64,000 nucleotides of DNA, taken from contig NZ_HG964937.1 in assembly GCF_000613245.1 (NCBI RefSeq), positions 391,689 through 455,688 of the forward strand. The letters run 5' to 3'. The stretch is from Mycobacterium asiaticum DSM 44297 (lineage in GTDB: Bacteria > Actinomycetota > Actinomycetes > Mycobacteriales > Mycobacteriaceae). Shown one piece after another: positions 27,253-34,725 of the stretch; position 1 is the first letter of the stretch; each line of letters starts with the position of its first letter. Under the pieces are notes generated by a model. It was not told where the DNA came from, did no database searches, and was given only the letters and a program-made list of their open reading frames with translations. Both the position numbers and the translations under genes were made by a program.

Positions 27253-27549
27253 TCAGCCCAGGATGTTGGCGGCCTGGCTGTTGTCGAGGTCCTGCACCAG
27301 CTGGTTCTGGTCGACCGCCCGGATCTGCGTGGCGTGCAGATCCTGAATGATCTCGTCCATCTCCTGGGAGAACTTGAGGCGAAGCCCATTGATCTCCTCG
27401 GGAGCGTGTCCCGTGTAGGGGCCCGACGTCAGGGTGTTGAACAGACCGTCGATCTCGGTCCGCATCTGCTCCGCGTCGGCGGTGATGCTTCGGATGGCGT
27501 CGAGGGTGTTGTAGTTCGCCTCGAAGTTGTACTTGATCCCGTATGACAT
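27253..27549 (-). CDS. Esx-type protein with YTG in place of WXG (98 aa)
   Basis: A 98-residue helical-hairpin protein. The turn reads SGPYTGHAPEE, with Y45-T46-G47 where WXG100 proteins have WXG. Otherwise the length, acidity and two-helix plan are typical. In Esx pairs one partner often lacks the tryptophan. It is the last gene of the long minus-strand operon, 18 bp after its partner. It probably forms a heterodimer with the WHG protein for export through EccC. No C-terminal YxxxD/E is present. It does not match what I recall of EsxA-D. Confidence 0.8.
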   Translation of the reverse strand: MSYGIKYNFEANYNTLDAIRSITADAEQMRTEIDGLFNTLTSGPYTGHAPEEINGLRLKFSQEMDEIIQDLHATQIRAVDQNQLVQDLDNSQAANILG

Positions 27550-27567
27550 GAGCTGTTACCTGACTTC

Positions 27568-27837
27568 CTAGGCGTCGATATTGCGGTGGGCCTGAATGTA
27601 TTCCATGGAGCTGGTGGCAAGGCGGTCGGTTTGCGCCTGGATCTGGCGCATGTGGTCGAGGTGCTCAACCATCCGGTTGTGGAACATCTGCGCCTGGTTG
27701 CCGTGCCAGTTCAGGTTGACCATCTCCTGGACTTCGTTCTCCATCTTGACCAGAAGCTGGTCCGTGGTCCGCAGATGTTCGTTGATGTTCTTGACATGCG
27801 GATCGGCATCTTCGGTTACTTCAAATGGGTGCGACAT
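27568..27837 (-). CDS. WXG100 Esx protein (89 aa)
   Basis: An 89-residue WXG100 protein with W44-H45-G46 (NLNWHGNQAQMF) between two helices. The tail SSMEYIQAHRNIDA resembles an ESX export signal, but the residue four after Tyr is His rather than Asp/Glu. ATG 27837 is preceded by aaagggagaattgc. Paired with the downstream Esx gene and downstream of espG. Expected to be a secreted heterodimer subunit. I do not recognise it as a specific EsxA-W member. Confidence 0.88.
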   Translation of the reverse strand: MSHPFEVTEDADPHVKNINEHLRTTDQLLVKMENEVQEMVNLNWHGNQAQMFHNRMVEHLDHMRQIQAQTDRLATSSMEYIQAHRNIDA

Positions 27838-27908
27838 GCAATTCTCCCTTTCCTAAAGTGGCCTCGATTGAAGAGGACACCGTGGTCTGATTTCTGCGCA
27901 GTACCGTG

Positions 27909-28727
27909 CTAAACCAATGACGCCTCCCATTGGTCTGTCGACAACTCGACAAGTTGACCGATCGCTTGGCCGATCGCGTGATCCGAGCCCGGCTTCAACG
28001 TCGTCCACAGTTGCCCGCTCGGCGAAGCGCTCGGCGCGCCCACGATTCGTCCCCTCCTGGTGTAGAACACCCCTACCGCTGCCGGTTGCCGCGAGATGCG
28101 GTCCTGATCGGTACACAGGGCGTAGTAGACGACTTCGGCGAACGCCATTCGAGACGACAGCGCGGACCCCAGCACCATCGCCGCGCGCGGCTCAGCGCCC
28201 ATGGCCCGCACCCGATCGGCCAGCTGCGCTGCATCGTGAGTTCCCAGCAGGTTTCGGCTCACCAACTCCGTCGGTGCACCCACCGGTGTCACCTGCGCGG
28301 CCTCGGACCGGGGGAGCCGGCCGATCAGGGCCTGGCCGGCCCAGGCCAGCCCGGCCGATCCCTCGGCGACCTGCAACGCGATCTCGTTGCCTACCCGCCG
28401 AGCCGCCACACCCAATGCGCCACAACGGATTACGCATACCCTGGCGATACCGTCGGGGGTGACCAGGCGCATCGCGAGTTCGCGGTCCGGGCGGTGCAAC
28501 GCCCGCAGGATCGGCACCAGGTCCGGTTCGATCACCCCGTCGGCGATCAGGCCGCGCGAAACCAGGCTGCGGGTGGCCGCGTCGAACGCCGCCTCGAGGC
28601 CATCCACGGTGTCGTTGCGCGGCCGCACGTCCAGCACCGTCGGAAACTCGTGAACGCCGATCCGCGACCCGACGACTTGCAGCTCGTCCTCGGTGAGGGT
28701 GAAACCGGTTTGGACCGCGGTCGTCAC
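27909..28727 (-). CDS. espG: EspG chaperone
   Basis: A 272-residue cytosolic protein of EspG size and fold. It has an N-terminal LTEDELQVVGSRIGVHEFPT strand-helix, a central EIALQVAEGSAGLAWAGQ segment and a C-terminal AIGQAIGQLVELSTDQWE helix. EspG binds the helical tip of its cognate PPE and targets the PE/PPE pair to the ESX machine. Its GTG start overlaps the stop of the PPE gene directly upstream (GTGA) with an aggagg ribosome binding site, so chaperone and client are co-translated. It does not look like EspG1 or EspG2 as I remember them. Confidence 0.85.
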   Translation of the reverse strand: MTTAVQTGFTLTEDELQVVGSRIGVHEFPTVLDVRPRNDTVDGLEAAFDAATRSLVSRGLIADGVIEPDLVPILRALHRPDRELAMRLVTPDGIARVCVIRCGALGVAARRVGNEIALQVAEGSAGLAWAGQALIGRLPRSEAAQVTPVGAPTELVSRNLLGTHDAAQLADRVRAMGAEPRAAMVLGSALSSRMAFAEVVYYALCTDQDRISRQPAAVGVFYTRRGRIVGAPSASPSGQLWTTLKPGSDHAIGQAIGQLVELSTDQWEASLV

Positions 28728-29803
28728 AGGCTCACCTCCTGCTCGGCGCCGATTACCGGCGGCGATACCCAGCGGTCGGAAACTTGCTGCAGCGTGCGCT
28801 CCGGTTCCTCGGCGAAGCCCTCCACCTGCTGCGGCTCCGGCACGGCCAGGTCATCGAAGATCGCGGTGGTCGGGCCCCAGCTCACGTGGGAGACGGTGAA
28901 CGGAGCGTCACTCTGCGCTGCCGCGGGCAACCAGGATTGGCCGCCGTCGGACAGGCCGGCGCCGGGCTCTCCGGCCCCTTCGAGCGGCTCCGCCTCGCGG
29001 AAGGACTCGTAGGATTGGCCGCCGCCCTCGCGGCGGTGACCGGCCATCGGCGCGTAACCGCCTGCGCCACGGCCCATCCCGCCGCCGCCGGACCCATTGG
29101 AGGAGAAGCTGGTCTTCTTCAGCTCCTTGGCGTCTTGGCTCCCTTTGACGGGTGTGGCCAGCATGGGCGAAAGCTGCCGCGGTGCCGCACCACCGCCTCC
29201 GCCGCCCCCGTGTGACCCACCGCCGGACTTCCCGTCCTTTTCGGCTTTGATGGCGGCGCCGTTGACGATCTGCGGGGGCACCGGCTGTTCCCACGGTTGA
29301 GCCAATTCGCCGACGGCGTCCTCGTAGCGACTCATCACCGCAGCGGCATCGGCCTGCTGGGCCGACGCGGCCTCCTCGAACTCGGCGAAACTGCCCTGCA
29401 GCACCGCGCCGTTGTACGCCGACAACGAAGCCATCATGTCTTGTGCGGCTTTGGCTTCGATGGCTTCGGACACGCTCGGCATCGACAGGATTGCGACCGT
29501 GTTGGCCACCGCGGCTTCCTCGGCCCGTCGTCCGTTCGCGGCCGCGCTCAGGCTCGCCGCCTGCAGCCACTTGCCGAACGCTTCGAGTCTGCCCACCACA
29601 GCTTCGGAGGCGTTGCTCTCCCACGAATTTCGAACGCTCTCGATGATCCGGTCGTAGTCCGCGGAGATCTTGGCGAACTCGTTGGCCACCCGAATCCACG
29701 CGGCACCGGCTTCACCCACCGACGAGGGCCCGGGGCCCTCGGTCAGGTCGCGCGCCAGCTGCTCAGTGCTGCGCGATTCCCATACGACATTCGTGAATCC
29801 CAT
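28724..29803 (-). CDS. PPE-family protein
   Basis: 359 residues. Residues 1-165 form a PPE-type helical domain with SWESNASEAVVGRLEAFGKW, the equivalent of the WxG turn and following helix, but no literal PPE at the N-terminus. A Gly-rich linker (GGGSHGGGGGGG) and a C-terminal segment with WVSPPVIGAEQE follow. It forms a set with the PE protein 53 bp upstream and overlaps espG, so a PE-PPE-EspG complex is expected. Likely secreted or surface-bound. The SPPVIG end is shared with the EspB-like product of the same operon. Confidence 0.85.
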   Translation of the reverse strand: MGFTNVVWESRSTEQLARDLTEGPGPSSVGEAGAAWIRVANEFAKISADYDRIIESVRNSWESNASEAVVGRLEAFGKWLQAASLSAAANGRRAEEAAVANTVAILSMPSVSEAIEAKAAQDMMASLSAYNGAVLQGSFAEFEEAASAQQADAAAVMSRYEDAVGELAQPWEQPVPPQIVNGAAIKAEKDGKSGGGSHGGGGGGGAAPRQLSPMLATPVKGSQDAKELKKTSFSSNGSGGGGMGRGAGGYAPMAGHRREGGGQSYESFREAEPLEGAGEPGAGLSDGGQSWLPAAAQSDAPFTVSHVSWGPTTAIFDDLAVPEPQQVEGFAEEPERTLQQVSDRWVSPPVIGAEQEVSL

Positions 29804-29856
29804 TACCGTGGCCCCCCTTTCGTTTCCTCAGCGCTGTGTCGACGTGATTGGCGCGC

Positions 29857-30147
29857 TCAGTCCGCCAAGTCCGTTTCGGCGATACGTCCGGCATGCGAAC
29901 GCATTGCGGCGGATACCTCGTGTATCTCGGTGGCGCCCTGGTCGGAGGCTTTGGTGAACGAACCGAGCACCTCGTTGAGGGTGTGGGCGACCCGTTGCGA
30001 CACCTCATCCTGACCCGAGGCGATGGTCGTGAGGTTGGGCGTCTCGGTCTGGATCACGCGTTGCATGCGGCCGGCGAGCTCGTCGAGTTGCCGGGTGACC
30101 TCGGTGACCTCGTCGGGCCGGATCGACAGTCGGTTGTACTCGGTCAT
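29857..30147 (-). CDS. PE-family-like protein (96 aa)
   Basis: A 96-residue two-helix protein matching the PE domain in length and pattern (SIRPDEVTEVTRQLDELAGR, then IASGQDEVSQRVAHTLNEV). The namesake Pro-Glu is replaced by Pro-Asp-Glu. The C-terminal YxxxD/E signal of PE proteins is missing: the corresponding place reads SHAGRIAETD. It lies directly upstream of the PPE gene, as PE genes do. ATG 30147 has ribosome binding site aggagcaccg. Confidence 0.75.
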   Translation of the reverse strand: MTEYNRLSIRPDEVTEVTRQLDELAGRMQRVIQTETPNLTTIASGQDEVSQRVAHTLNEVLGSFTKASDQGATEIHEVSAAMRSHAGRIAETDLAD

Positions 30148-30157
30148 ATCGGTGCTC

Positions 30158-31546
30158 CTAGATTCGAAGTTTGACGTCAGGGCTGTCGTCGGGATCTATT
30201 GCGGTGTCGCCGATTACGGGCGGACTGGCGTGGCCGAGATCACCTACGATCTCGCCGCCCTGATCGGTCGTGTGCAGGAACGCCGCGGACGTGTGGCTGC
30301 CGCTGGCACCCGCCTTGCCGCCTTGCGCGCCGTAGCCCGCCGCGCCGGGGGCCATCATTCCCGCCCCGGCTATCCCGGCCGCGCCGCCGGACGGGCGCGC
30401 CATCGCGGTGCGGGCCACTGCGGCGGCGGCGTTGTTCTCGTTCTGGACCAGCGGCGACGAAGGCATCATCCGGGCCGGCGTCGTCGCCGCGGCACCGCCA
30501 CCGCCATGCCCGCCACCGCTGGGATGTGCCGCGCTGACCATCCGGCCGGTGTGGCCCAGCGCCGACGCCGGCCCGGCGGCACCCGCTCCCTGCGCCGCCT
30601 GACCCAGGCCGGAAGCCAGACTGGTGCCCGCCTGCATGCCCGCCTGCAGGGCCTGCGTCCCGGCCTGGACGCCCATCGTCAGCGGCATCATGCCCGCCTG
30701 TAGGGCGGGGCCGATCATGCTCATTCCCACCGACAGCATCGGGCCGAGCATGCCCATCGCCATCTCGGGTCCCTGGGTGACCGCGATGGGGGCTCCGGTG
30801 GCGGTGGTGGCCGCCGCCTGGCTGGTGAGCGTGCTTTCCAGCTCGGTGATGCACTCGGTCGCCAGCGCGCTGGCGCGCGACGCGGACTCGACCATGTTCG
30901 GCGCGGTCCACGGCAGACCGGCCGCCAGCGCCTCGAGTTCGTTCTGGCACTGGGTCAGAATCTCGATCAGCCGCGCCTGGCCTTGCTCGACATTGGCTGC
31001 GGCGGCGGTGAATTCGCCGCCCAGCGCGGTTCCCTGCGCACCGACAGCGGCACCGTTGGCCAGCGTCTCGCCGGTCTTTGCCGCTGCCGCGGTCGCGCCG
31101 GCACCCGACCAGCCCTGGCCGCCCATGCCGCCCATCATCTGGCCTAACGATTGCTGCAGCCCGCCGGCGGCTTGCTGGAACGCCTGGGTGACGCCACCGA
31201 ACATCTGCGTCGGATTCATGCCCTGGAAAACGCCAGGACCCAGCGTGCCGAGCATGTCAGTGACCGGCTTGAGCAACCCGCTGGCGAAGTTGCTGCCCAT
31301 GCCGCCCGGCCCTTGGGCGCCGGCGAACTCCGCGGGAATGCCTTCGCCGCCGAGATCACCGAACTCCGGCCCGCCGGTGGGCAGTTGGCCCAGATTGAAC
31401 TGGTTCAAAATGTCCTGCACCGGCCGGTTGAGCCAGGCTTGCAGATCGTTCTCCAGTTGATTGATCACAGGCTGGTGGTCGAAGCCCGCCGCCGGGTCAA
31501 ACTGGCCGGGTAACCCTGCGTCCGCGGCAGGGTCAGTGGTTCCCAT
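30158..31546 (-). CDS. EspB/PPE-like large substrate with Gly/Ala-rich tail (462 aa)
   Basis: Residues 1-120 are amphipathic (FDHQPVINQLENDLQAWLNR). Residues 140-270 are helical with GGQGWSGAGA and a coiled segment (VEQGQARLIEILTQCQNELE). Residues 290-440 are Met/Gly/Ala-rich, and the end reads GHASPPVIGDTAIDPD. The layout resembles EspB or a PE/PPE fusion: helical export domain plus low-complexity tail. ATG 31546 follows the upstream gene by 10 bp. It is 10 bp before the PE gene. A secreted ESX substrate is the best guess; it shares its C-terminal SPPVIG with the PPE protein. Confidence 0.65.
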   Translation of the reverse strand: MGTTDPAADAGLPGQFDPAAGFDHQPVINQLENDLQAWLNRPVQDILNQFNLGQLPTGGPEFGDLGGEGIPAEFAGAQGPGGMGSNFASGLLKPVTDMLGTLGPGVFQGMNPTQMFGGVTQAFQQAAGGLQQSLGQMMGGMGGQGWSGAGATAAAAKTGETLANGAAVGAQGTALGGEFTAAAANVEQGQARLIEILTQCQNELEALAAGLPWTAPNMVESASRASALATECITELESTLTSQAAATTATGAPIAVTQGPEMAMGMLGPMLSVGMSMIGPALQAGMMPLTMGVQAGTQALQAGMQAGTSLASGLGQAAQGAGAAGPASALGHTGRMVSAAHPSGGGHGGGGAAATTPARMMPSSPLVQNENNAAAAVARTAMARPSGGAAGIAGAGMMAPGAAGYGAQGGKAGASGSHTSAAFLHTTDQGGEIVGDLGHASPPVIGDTAIDPDDSPDVKLRI

Positions 31547-31556
31547 GGCGTACGGC

Positions 31557-31847
31557 CTAGACGCCGGTGACGGCGTCGGCGGCGGCGTGCGCCGCGTCCG
31601 ACACGTGCGTGGCCACACCCAACAGCGCGTGGTTGGTCGCCGTCAGCATGCCGCTCATCACGTTGTTCGCCGTCGACTCGTACATCGCCGGAATCATGTT
31701 CGCCGCCGCGATCGGTCCCAACGCCATGGAGAACGAACTCAACTGCGCCGGGGTGACGGTGCTGAACGCGGACGTGATTGCCGTACACGCCGCCTCTTGA
31801 GCCGCGACGAGCCCCTGCATGAAGTCGGGTTGCATTGCGAATGTCAT
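31557..31847 (-). CDS. Small helical ESX substrate-like protein (96 aa)
   Basis: A 96-residue Ala/Met-rich helical protein (TFAMQPDFMQGLVAAQEAAC to VSDAAHAAADAVTGV), of PE/EspC size, directly upstream of the EspB/PPE-like gene. This two-gene unit mimics a PE-PPE or EspC-EspA pair. It contains Cys21 or so and no WXG or YxxxD/E motif. ATG 31847 is chosen because the residues before it read as random. A partner in export of the downstream protein is likely, by position only. Confidence 0.6.
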   Translation of the reverse strand: MTFAMQPDFMQGLVAAQEAACTAITSAFSTVTPAQLSSFSMALGPIAAANMIPAMYESTANNVMSGMLTATNHALLGVATHVSDAAHAAADAVTGV

Positions 31848-31998
31848 GTGCTGCTTCTTTCCCCCAGAAATCCCGCCCTGCCTGCGGCTTACGCTGGTCT
31901 TTCCACCATAAGGGCCCCCGCCGGTAATAAACTGCACGGATTTTAAGCAGACTTTCAAGATCACCGCGATTTACGTGTGTGCAATAAGCACAATTTAT

Positions 31999-32349
31999 TT
32001 ATTCCGGCTCGACGATGGTGCCGTCAGAACGCACCAGCGGAGCCTTCTGCAGCTCGGCCATGCGGGCGGTGAATTCCTTGAGCAGGAAGTTGTACCGCTC
32101 GGCGGCGACCTTGGCCGCGGCTTGCGCGGTTTCGACGATCAGGGTGGCCAGGGCGTCGGGGTCAAGGCGACCGGCAGCCGCCCCCAGCCACAGACCGGTC
32201 AGCTGTCCGAGCCCGTCGACCTCGGCGCTGACCGCCCGGTCGCGGCTGGTCACCCGAGCGGTGATGGTCCTGGACTGTTCGGTCATCGACTGCAGGAGAT
32301 CGCGTTGCTTGATGGCCCGCGCGATCACCGATTGCGCCAGGCTGGTCAT
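31999..32349 (-). CDS. YbaB/EspL-like protein (116 aa)
   Basis: A 116-residue YbaB/EbfC-fold protein: helix (SVIARAIKQRDLLQSMTEQS), strand pair (AVSAEVDGLGQLTGLWLGAA), helix (LIVETAQAAAKVAAERYNFL). The length equals EspL (Rv3880c, 115 residues), a cytosolic ESX-1 factor that stabilises substrates. Its start overlaps the stop of the EspD/EspH-like gene (ATGA), so the two are coupled. Confidence 0.8.
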   Translation of the reverse strand: MTSLAQSVIARAIKQRDLLQSMTEQSRTITARVTSRDRAVSAEVDGLGQLTGLWLGAAAGRLDPDALATLIVETAQAAAKVAAERYNFLLKEFTARMAELQKAPLVRSDGTIVEPE

Positions 32350-32669
32350 ACCGACCTCATCCAGGTCGGTGGGGCTTCGTCGTCGTCACCGAGCAGTGCC
32401 TCCTCGGCCTGGGCGAGATCCTCCTCGGTCGGCAGGCCGAGTTCGCGGATCACCGACGCGGTGAACCCCCGGCCGACCAGCTCCCGGCGATAGGCCACCT
32501 GCGCCCGCATCGCCGACAGCCGGCACAGCGCCAGGATGTCGTTCGCCAGTTCCTGGGGCGGCCGGTCGAGTTCGCTGCGGTCGATCTTCAGGGCCGTCGG
32601 CAGGCCGCGCTCGGTGGTGACGACGGCGATGGTCCCGGAGCGGGATCGAACCGGTTGTTGTTGCGGCAT
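32346..32669 (-). CDS. EspD/EspH-like protein (107 aa)
   Basis: A 107-residue cytosolic protein. The segment TALKIDRSELDRPPQELANDILALCRLSAMRAQVAYRRE matches the conserved core of EspD/EspH (DUF2694 type): strand, then ELA-ILxLCRLA-type helix, then a GLPTEEDLAQAEEALL helix and acidic end. EspH is a chaperone for EspE/EspF in ESX-1 and lies next to eccA1; here too eccA is the divergent neighbour. ATG 32669 has ribosome binding site ggtggaggtcc. It heads the nine-gene minus-strand operon. Confidence 0.8.
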   Translation of the reverse strand: MPQQQPVRSRSGTIAVVTTERGLPTALKIDRSELDRPPQELANDILALCRLSAMRAQVAYRRELVGRGFTASVIRELGLPTEEDLAQAEEALLGDDDEAPPTWMRSV

Positions 32670-32889
32670 GTAGGACCTCCACCCGTCGCCGGCTGTCCTC
32701 ATTTTCGTCTGAGATTTGGCGCGGTAATGAAACTCGTCGGATCGGTACAATAACTTTCTACCGCTACAACTTGGGGGAAAGGGACGTGAATTCGCCTCGC
32801 GGCCGCACCCGGCAGCGGACCCAATTTTTTGCGGCGCGAACTCCCGTGGCGCCGGGACTAGCAGGACTAGCAGTAAGGACACGGAGCAC
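32670..32889. promoter_or_regulatory. Divergent promoter region, espD/H-like operon and eccA
   Basis: 220 bp between the nine-gene minus operon and eccA. An AT-rich stretch with ggtacaataactttctaccg near 32746-32765 is the best promoter candidate (taca and ataact elements). A short frame beginning GTG 32785 (SPRGRTR onward) seems to be chance. It must control both halves of the locus. Confidence 0.45.
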
Positions 32890-34725
32890 ATGCCTGGCAC
32901 CAGGGACGCGCAGCGGGTCTTCGACGCGGGCGTGCTGTCACTGGGAATCCCGATCGAGGGGTTGGAGACCGACCGCGACGTGCAGTACGCGGCGTTGGCG
33001 TTCAAACGTGCCACCGAACACGACCCGCAGATGAGCGACGCCTGGTTGGGGCGCGCGGCGGCCGGCGACACCAGCAGCGAGGTGCTCTACCACCTCTGGC
33101 GGACCAGCAAGGAGAACCTCAACCGCGAACAGCGCCGCCTCGGTTTGGCGCGGCACGCGTTGTGTGGCCGGTTCCAGACGGGGCTGTACCTGGATTACAC
33201 GCTGAGCACCCTGACCGAGGTGTGGCTGGCGTATGCGGCGAGCTTGATCGCGGGCAAGGACTACGCGGAGGCCGAGCGGGTGCTCGACGAGCTGGACACC
33301 ATGCGCCGCTCCATGCCCGATGGCGACTCCGAATCCGCCGAGATTTGCGCCTATGTCCGGGCGGTGCTGCATTTCACCACCCAGCGCTGGCCGGATGTCC
33401 TTGCTGCGCTGGCGAATTCGTCTTCGTTCCGGGACGAGTACATCAGCGCCGGAGCGCATCTGATGGTGGGGTCCGCCTGCGCGCAGATGGGGTTGTTCGG
33501 CGAAGGTATCCGCCGCTTGGACCAGGCGATCGACGGGCCGATCCCGGGCGCAAGCCGCGCGGCCGAGTTCTGCAAGGGCCTGACGCTGCGCGAAATGGGC
33601 AAAGAAGCCGAGGCCAGAACCATCTTCGAACGGATCTATAGCGAAGAGCCCGGATTCGAAGCGAATGCCGCGGCGCTGCATGACCCGAAGTACCGCCTCA
33701 TCATCAGCACCCGGGAAGACATCGATTCGCGCACCGACAAGTGGGATCCGGCCACCGCGCGCAGTGCCCGCGATCTGGACGCCGACAGCCTTCACGAGCG
33801 CGGCAACGAGTACCTGCGGGCCGCCGCGCTGGAGCTGGACCGGCAGATCGGGCTGACCGACGTCAAACTGCAGGTGGCCAAACTGCGGTCGGCCGCCAAG
33901 TTGGCCAAGGTCCGCGAAGGCAAGGGGCTCAGCGCCGCCGCCCGCAGCCTGCACCTGGTGTTCACCGGGCCGCCGGGCACCGGCAAGACCACAATCGCCC
34001 GGGTGGTCGCTCAGGTCTATTGCGGGCTGGGACTGCTCAAGACGCCAGCGGTGATCGAGGCCAAGCGCAGTGATTTCGTCGGCGAGCACCTGGGCAGCAC
34101 GGCGATCAAGACCTCCGCGCTGATCGACTCGGCGATGGACGGGGTGCTGTTCATCGACGAGGCGTACACCCTGATCCAAACGGGACTGGCCGGTGGCGAC
34201 GCCTTCGGCCGCGAGGCAGTGGACACCCTGCTGGCCCGCATGGAGAATGACCGCGACCGGCTGGTGGTGATCATCGCCGGATACGACGCCGAGATTGACC
34301 GCTTCCTGGCCGCCAACGAGGGGATGGCCTCCCGATTCACCAAGCGCATCCGGTTCGCGTCCTACAACCCGACCGAGCTGGGCGACATCGGCCGGCTGAT
34401 CGCCAAGACCCGCGACTCGGAGTTGACCCAGCAGGCGTATGACGAACTGGTCGCCGCCTGCACACGGCTCTACCACAGCGAGTCCGTGGACGAATCCGGC
34501 CAGCTCCGGCGCGATATCGACCTGGTCGGCAACGGGCGGTTCGTCCGAAACGTGATCGAGACGGCCGAAGAGGAGCGCGAGTATCGGCTGAGCGAACGTC
34601 CGGACGTCAGCGTCGAGGACCTCGATGAAGCGGAGTTGATGCGCATCGAGGTCGGCGACATGCGCGCCGCTCTGGAAAATGTACTGGGTATGTCATCCCG
34701 CCAGTTGAGCTCGAGAACGCGATAG
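32890..34725 (+). CDS. eccA: ESX AAA+ ATPase EccA
   Basis: 611 residues. An N-terminal TPR-like helical domain (about 1-285) precedes a CbxX/CfqX-type AAA+ domain with Walker A GPPGTGKTTIARVVA (G360 region), Walker B GVLFIDEAYTL (D422 region) and sensor VVIIAGYDAEIDRFL. EccA is the cytosolic ATPase thought to act on EspG-PE/PPE complexes. The AAA+ domain reads more like EccA1/EccA3 than EccA2. ATG 32890 follows aaggacacggagcac. It overlaps the second espI-like gene by one base. Confidence 0.93.
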   Translation: MPGTRDAQRVFDAGVLSLGIPIEGLETDRDVQYAALAFKRATEHDPQMSDAWLGRAAAGDTSSEVLYHLWRTSKENLNREQRRLGLARHALCGRFQTGLYLDYTLSTLTEVWLAYAASLIAGKDYAEAERVLDELDTMRRSMPDGDSESAEICAYVRAVLHFTTQRWPDVLAALANSSSFRDEYISAGAHLMVGSACAQMGLFGEGIRRLDQAIDGPIPGASRAAEFCKGLTLREMGKEAEARTIFERIYSEEPGFEANAAALHDPKYRLIISTREDIDSRTDKWDPATARSARDLDADSLHERGNEYLRAAALELDRQIGLTDVKLQVAKLRSAAKLAKVREGKGLSAAARSLHLVFTGPPGTGKTTIARVVAQVYCGLGLLKTPAVIEAKRSDFVGEHLGSTAIKTSALIDSAMDGVLFIDEAYTLIQTGLAGGDAFGREAVDTLLARMENDRDRLVVIIAGYDAEIDRFLAANEGMASRFTKRIRFASYNPTELGDIGRLIAKTRDSELTQQAYDELVAACTRLYHSESVDESGQLRRDIDLVGNGRFVRNVIETAEEEREYRLSERPDVSVEDLDEAELMRIEVGDMRAALENVLGMSSRQLSSRTR

